In this document: positions 60,471 through 64,000 of the stretch, piece by piece
Position numbering within the stretch: position 1 is the first letter of the stretch
Layout: each line of letters begins with the position of its first letter
NCBI GenBank assembly: GCA_030149475.1
Contig: JASBRL010000096.1
Span: forward strand, 62,001 to 126,000
DNA from: Marinobacter sp.
GTDB taxonomy: Bacteria > Pseudomonadota > Gammaproteobacteria > Pseudomonadales > Oleiphilaceae
Length of the DNA: 64,000 nt
Reading direction: 5' to 3'
Position numbers and translations under genes: made by a program
The notes under the pieces: model-generated
The model's input: the letters and a program-made list of their open reading frames with translations, nothing else
Database searches by the model: none
What the model was told of the DNA's origin: nothing

Positions 60471-60634
60471 GGTTTACCTTCGTCACGTTCAGGAGGTTTG
60501 CCAGCAGCTTACCGGTTGAACCACCGGCTGTCCCGAACACGTTGGTCGAAAAGAGCTGCTGGCCGAAGAGAGCCGATGATCAAGTGTATTGGCGCTGCCG
60601 CTTTTCCTGAACGCCTGCGACAACCCGGGCGGTC

Positions 60635-62083
60635 TCAGCGCACGTCAGAGCCGACCCGGACAATCTTCATGGTATTGGTGCCACCCTGGGCGTTGACGTA
60701 ATCGCCTTTGGTCATCACCACCAGGTCGCCTTCGCTGACGACGCCGCGCTGCTGCAGTTCCCGGACCGCCTGGGCGTTGGTCTCTTCCGGCGGGAGGGTG
60801 ACCGAGTCAAAGGGTACCGTCTGTACACCCCGATAGAGGGCCACGCGGTGCTGGGTGCTGTGATGACGTGAGAATGCGAAGATAGGCAGGCTGGATTTGA
60901 TCCGGGACATCATCAGCGGAGTGGCGCCGGTCTCGGTCATACAGATGATGGCCTGGACATGCTCAAGGTGATTGGCTGCGTACATGGCTGACAGTGCAAT
61001 GGCTTCATCCACGCCTTCCATGGACTCATGGATTCGATGCTTGGAGGTATGTGTGGACGGATGGTTCTCCGCGCCGATGCAGATGCGCACCATCGCCTCA
61101 ACCGCCTCCTTGGGGTAGTCGCCAACAGCCGTCTCCGCCGACAGCATGACCGCATCAGTGTAGTCAAAGACGGCGTTGGCGACGTCCGACACCTCAGCGC
61201 GTGTAGGCATCGGGTTGTCGATCATCGATTCCATCATCTGGGTGGCGGTAATCACCACTTTGTTCAACGCCCGGGCCCGGTTAATGATGTGCTTCTGGAC
61301 GCCCACCAGTTCAGCGTCGCCAATTTCCACCGCCAGGTCCCCCCGGGCCACCATGACCGCATCGGACGCTTCGATCACCGCATCGAGGGCGGCATCATCG
61401 TGGGCCAGCTCGGCCCGCTCGATCTTGGCCACCAGCCCGGCAGACGACCCGGCTTCCTTGAGCAGGGCACGGGCGATGTTCATGTCTTGTGCGGTGCGGA
61501 CAAATGACACGGCCACATAGTCAGCGCCCAGCCTGGCGGCAGTCTTGATGTCCTGTCGGTCCTTTTCGGTCAGCGCGTCCGCCGACAGGCCGCCACCGCG
61601 CTTGTTGAGCCCCTTGTTGTTGGACAGGGGGCCGCCAATGGTGACCCGTGAGGTGATGCTGTGATCGTCCACCGCTTCTACCGTCATTTCGATGCGTCCG
61701 TCATCAAGGACCAGCGTATCGCCGGGGTGAACATCGTTGATCAGTTGCTCATAGTCGATGCCGACGGCGTTTTCGGTGCCCGCTTCCTTGTCCATGGTGG
61801 CGTCGAGTACAAATTGCTGGCCGGGTTTGAGGGCGACCTTGTTTTCCGCGAACCGGGCGATTCGGAGTTTGGGGCCCTGCAGGTCGGCAAGCAATGCCAC
61901 GAAACGCCCCTGCGATTCAGCCGTCTCACGCACCAGTCTGGCGCGCTCGATGTGATCTTCGGCGCTGCCGTGAGAGAAGTTTAAGCGGGTTACGTCCACG
62001 CCGGCGGCAATAATCCGCGCCAGGGATTCGGGCGAGTCGGTGGCCGGGCCGAGCGTGGCGACGATCTTGGTGCGCCTGAGCAT
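60635..62083 (-). CDS. pyk: Pyruvate kinase (PykA type)
   Basis: Converts PEP and ADP to pyruvate and ATP, the reverse direction of PpsA at the other end of the window. The ATG at 62083 yields 482 aa starting [17 protein letters not shown], the family N terminus; the track's 62146 start has 21 extra residues. Catalytic and metal sites: [39 protein letters not shown]. It is more like E. coli PykA than PykF. Two TTGTAATCG repeats lie just upstream of the ribosome site AAGGAT. In several gammaproteobacteria this gene belongs to the HexR regulon. Confidence 0.95.
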   Translation of the reverse strand: MLRRTKIVATLGPATDSPESLARIIAAGVDVTRLNFSHGSAEDHIERARLVRETAESQGRFVALLADLQGPKLRIARFAENKVALKPGQQFVLDATMDKEAGTENAVGIDYEQLINDVHPGDTLVLDDGRIEMTVEAVDDHSITSRVTIGGPLSNNKGLNKRGGGLSADALTEKDRQDIKTAARLGADYVAVSFVRTAQDMNIARALLKEAGSSAGLVAKIERAELAHDDAALDAVIEASDAVMVARGDLAVEIGDAELVGVQKHIINRARALNKVVITATQMMESMIDNPMPTRAEVSDVANAVFDYTDAVMLSAETAVGDYPKEAVEAMVRICIGAENHPSTHTSKHRIHESMEGVDEAIALSAMYAANHLEHVQAIICMTETGATPLMMSRIKSSLPIFAFSRHHSTQHRVALYRGVQTVPFDSVTLPPEETNAQAVRELQQRGVVSEGDLVVMTKGDYVNAQGGTNTMKIVRVGSDVR

Positions 62084-62096
62084 GATGTCTGAATCC

Positions 62097-62114
62097 TTGT
62101 AATCGTTGTAATCG
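62097..62114. repeat. Tandem TTGTAATCG repeat upstream of pyk
   Basis: TTGTAATCG occurs twice without a gap, directly before the pyk ribosome site. TGTAAT is the half-site of the HexR motif described for Shewanella, but here it is in direct, not inverted, arrangement. Confidence 0.6.
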
Positions 62115-62209
62115 CGTACCGGGCGCGATGAGCGCGCCGGATCCACGGAAGGGCTCTCAGGAACGAGCGGCGGATTATCCTATAAGGATACCCGATCGCC
62201 CGCTCAGGA

Positions 62210-63214
62210 TTAATGGCTCGCTTTGATCAGTGCCAGGGTATTGTCCAGCATCCGGTTGGAAAAACCCCATTCATTATCGTACCAGGCCATTACCTTGGCC
62301 TGACGCCCCATGACCCGGGTGTGGTTGGCATCATAGATGCTCGACAAGGCGTTGTGGTTGAAGTCTACACTGACCAGCTTCTCACTGTTATACCCCAGGA
62401 TGGCGCTGTCCGCAGCCGCTGCCCGCACGGCATCATTGAGCTCATCAATCGTCGTATCGCGGGTGGCGATAAAGCTGAAGTCCACCAGCGAAACGTTGAT
62501 GGTGGGCACCCGCACGGCCAGGCCGTCCAGTTTGCCATTCAGCGACGGAATAACCTTGCCAATGGCGGCGGCGGCCCCGGTTTTGGTCGGAATCATCGAC
62601 TGGGTTGCCGAGCGGGCACGGTACAGGTCCGAGTGGTAGACATCGCTCAGCTTCTGGTCATTGGTGTAAGAGTGAATGGTCGTCATCAGTCCGCTGTCAA
62701 TGCCGATCGAATCATGCAGCGCTTTGACCACCGGTGCCAGGCAGTTGGTCGTGCAGGATGCGTTGGAAATGATCCGGTGATCAGCGGTGAGGATGTTGTC
62801 ATTGACGCCGAAGACGATCATCGCGTCGGCATCGCTGGACGGTGCCGAAATGATCACCTTGCGGGCGCCGGCGCGCAAGTGGCCTTCCGCATCACTGCGG
62901 CTGGTAAACAGCCCTGTGCACTCCATGACCACATCAACATGGTAGTCTTTCCAGGGCAGGCTGTCCGGATCCCGGGTCGCGCTGATGGCAATGCGGTCAC
63001 CGTTTATGGAAATGGATTCGGAGTCGTGACTGACGATGCCGCTGAAGCGCCCGTGAACGCTGTCATACTTCAGCAAGTGGGCGTTGGTTTCAGCGTCGCC
63101 CAGATCGTTAATGGCGACCACCTGGATCTGGTCCCGGTAGTTATTTTCATACAGGGCGCGGACCACATTGCGCCCGATGCGACCGAAACCGTTGATAGCA
63201 ATACGAATAGTCAT
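62210..63214 (-). CDS. gap: Glyceraldehyde-3-phosphate dehydrogenase
   Basis: Oxidative phosphorylation of glyceraldehyde-3-phosphate with NAD. The ATG at 63214 gives 334 aa and follows GGAG with a 7-nt spacer. Rossmann motif [15 protein letters not shown], Asp37 in INDLGD (NAD preference), catalytic Cys154 in [12 protein letters not shown] and His in HSYTNDQ are all visible. It is divergent from edd over a 166-bp AT-rich spacer with the HexR-like operator. In Pseudomonas the gap-edd divergent pair is HexR-controlled. Confidence 0.97.
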   Translation of the reverse strand: MTIRIAINGFGRIGRNVVRALYENNYRDQIQVVAINDLGDAETNAHLLKYDSVHGRFSGIVSHDSESISINGDRIAISATRDPDSLPWKDYHVDVVMECTGLFTSRSDAEGHLRAGARKVIISAPSSDADAMIVFGVNDNILTADHRIISNASCTTNCLAPVVKALHDSIGIDSGLMTTIHSYTNDQKLSDVYHSDLYRARSATQSMIPTKTGAAAAIGKVIPSLNGKLDGLAVRVPTINVSLVDFSFIATRDTTIDELNDAVRAAAADSAILGYNSEKLVSVDFNHNALSSIYDANHTRVMGRQAKVMAWYDNEWGFSNRMLDNTLALIKASH

Positions 63215-63243
63215 AGTTGGGCTCCATCGGGAAATGTTCGTAG

Positions 63244-63268
63244 TTGTTTTATGTAGTAAATATAACAA
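63244..63268. promoter_or_regulatory. Candidate HexR operator, gap/edd
   Basis: Inverted repeat TTGTTTTAT-gtagtaa-ATATAACAA (8 of 9 arm pairs) in the divergent gap/edd spacer. The core TAGTAAATATAACAA is 13/15 identical to the hexR/zwf site. It overlaps possible promoters on both strands. Confidence 0.55.
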
Positions 63269-63380
63269 CAAAAAACGAAAATTTGAACTGTTACCCGTGA
63301 ATCATACTAAAAAAGAAAGTAAACTTACGTCCATAATAACGATTTTTGAATTGACTCTGGAAACACGGTAGGAGAACGGT

Positions 63381-64000
63381 ATGCACGCCACGGTTGAAAA
63401 AGTGACCCAGCGAATCATCGAGAGGAGCCGCGGTACGCGAGAGGATTACCTGGGCCGGATGAATACGCTCAAGGCTCAGTCTCCGCATCGCGGCGTACTG
63501 TCCTGCGGTAACCTGGCTCATGGTTTTGCCGCCTGTCAGCCGGCCGACAAGGACACCCTCAAGTTCATGAACAAGGCCAATGTGGCCATTGTCTCGGCGT
63601 ACAACGACATGCTCTCGGCGCATCAGCCCTACGAGCGCTTTCCCGACATCATCCGGGAAGCGGCCCACGGCATGGGCTCGGTGGCCCAGTTTGCCGGTGG
63701 AACACCGGCGATGTGTGACGGCGTTACCCAGGGGCAGCCGGGTATGGAGCTGAGCCTGTTCTCCCGTGATGTGATTGCCATGAGCACGGCGGTCGCTCTG
63801 AGCCACAACATGTTTGATGCAACCCTGCTGCTGGGGATCTGCGATAAAATCGTACCGGGGTTGTTGTTGGGCTCCCTGAGCTTCGGGTACCTGCCGACCA
63901 TCCTGGTGCCGGCCGGCCCGATGCCGTCCGGCCTTCCCAACAAAGAGAAGCAGCGTATCCGGCAGCTCTATGCCGAAGGCAAGGTCGGCAAGGACGAACT
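63381..64000 (+). CDS. edd: Phosphogluconate dehydratase, 5' part
   Basis: Dehydrates 6-phosphogluconate to KDPG in the Entner-Doudoroff pathway. Only the first 206 codons are in the window; the frame is open to the right edge, so the track omits it. The N terminus ([14 protein letters not shown]) and Fe-S cluster cysteine regions [23 protein letters not shown] and GICDKIVPG are typical, and [19 protein letters not shown] continues at the edge. A strong AGGAGAACGGT precedes the ATG at 63381. No frameshift is seen. Confidence 0.96.
   Translation, partial: MHATVEKVTQRIIERSRGTREDYLGRMNTLKAQSPHRGVLSCGNLAHGFAACQPADKDTLKFMNKANVAIVSAYNDMLSAHQPYERFPDIIREAAHGMGSVAQFAGGTPAMCDGVTQGQPGMELSLFSRDVIAMSTAVALSHNMFDATLLLGICDKIVPGLLLGSLSFGYLPTILVPAGPMPSGLPNKEKQRIRQLYAEGKVGKDE

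Noticed and set aside
62213-63256. 347-aa ORF opposite gap
   Set aside because: Mirror of gap codon structure; gap has all catalytic motifs.

Overview
The window is a chromosomal segment of a gammaproteobacterium with moderately high GC. Gene content and order (rne/rluC/sppA/rpmF-plsX-fab cluster, lpxH-ppiB-glnS-cysS, tRNA cluster-tig-clpPX-lon-hupB-ppiD, HexR-controlled Entner-Doudoroff genes, FinR/Fpr pair) resemble Pseudomonas and marine relatives such as Marinobacter or Oceanospirillales. The genus is an inference from protein resemblance. No rRNA gene, insertion sequence, prophage, integrase or CRISPR array was seen.

Layout. 0.1-6.4 kb: ppsA, rraA (RNase E inhibitor), a PilZ protein, a YgiM-like SH3 membrane protein, a YciI-like protein, a PHP-domain RNase AM and a YecA/YgfB-like protein. 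6.4-10.4 kb: rne with a long leader. 10.4-21.9 kb: rluC, a phosphoglycolate-phosphatase-like HAD, sppA, maf, then the envelope-lipid operon yceD-rpmF-plsX-fabD-fabG-acpP-fabF-pabC-mltG-tmk, without fabH and with synteny broken where holB normally follows tmk. 22-27 kb: the most accessory-looking block, an AraC regulator, a TAXI-type TRAP receptor, a fused TRAP permease and a TauE/SafE permease. 27-34.5 kb: putP with a small unknown gene, acnB, miaE, and the divergent finR/fpr pair. 34.6-43.8 kb: kup, a secreted unknown, lpxH, ppiB, glnS, cysS, glcB. 43.9-45.6 kb: folD and tRNAs Pro, Arg, His, Leu. 45.8-54.5 kb: the protein quality-control block tig, clpP, clpX, lon, hupB, ppiD. 54.6-64 kb: hexR divergent from zwf-pgl-eda, a Kef-like antiporter, pyk, and gap divergent from edd, which runs off the right edge.

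Functionally the ends of the window concentrate on central carbon flow (PEP synthase, pyruvate kinase, GAPDH, full Entner-Doudoroff set, aconitase B, malate synthase G). A similar AT-rich motif lies in both the hexR/zwf and gap/edd divergent spacers and is the best candidate for a HexR operator. Several start codons were moved from the ORF-track choice on the basis of Shine-Dalgarno position and family length (ppsA, acnB, sppA, zwf, gap, pyk, fpr, folD and others). rpmF (59 aa) and the 3'-truncated edd are absent from the track and were added by reading the sequence.

I found no convincing entirely new system. The items most worth checking are the HexR-like operators, a perfect 28-bp palindrome at 3.7 kb, a tandem duplication over the ppsA stop codon, paired TTGTAAT repeats upstream of putP and pyk, and the regulated TRAP/TauE transport block.
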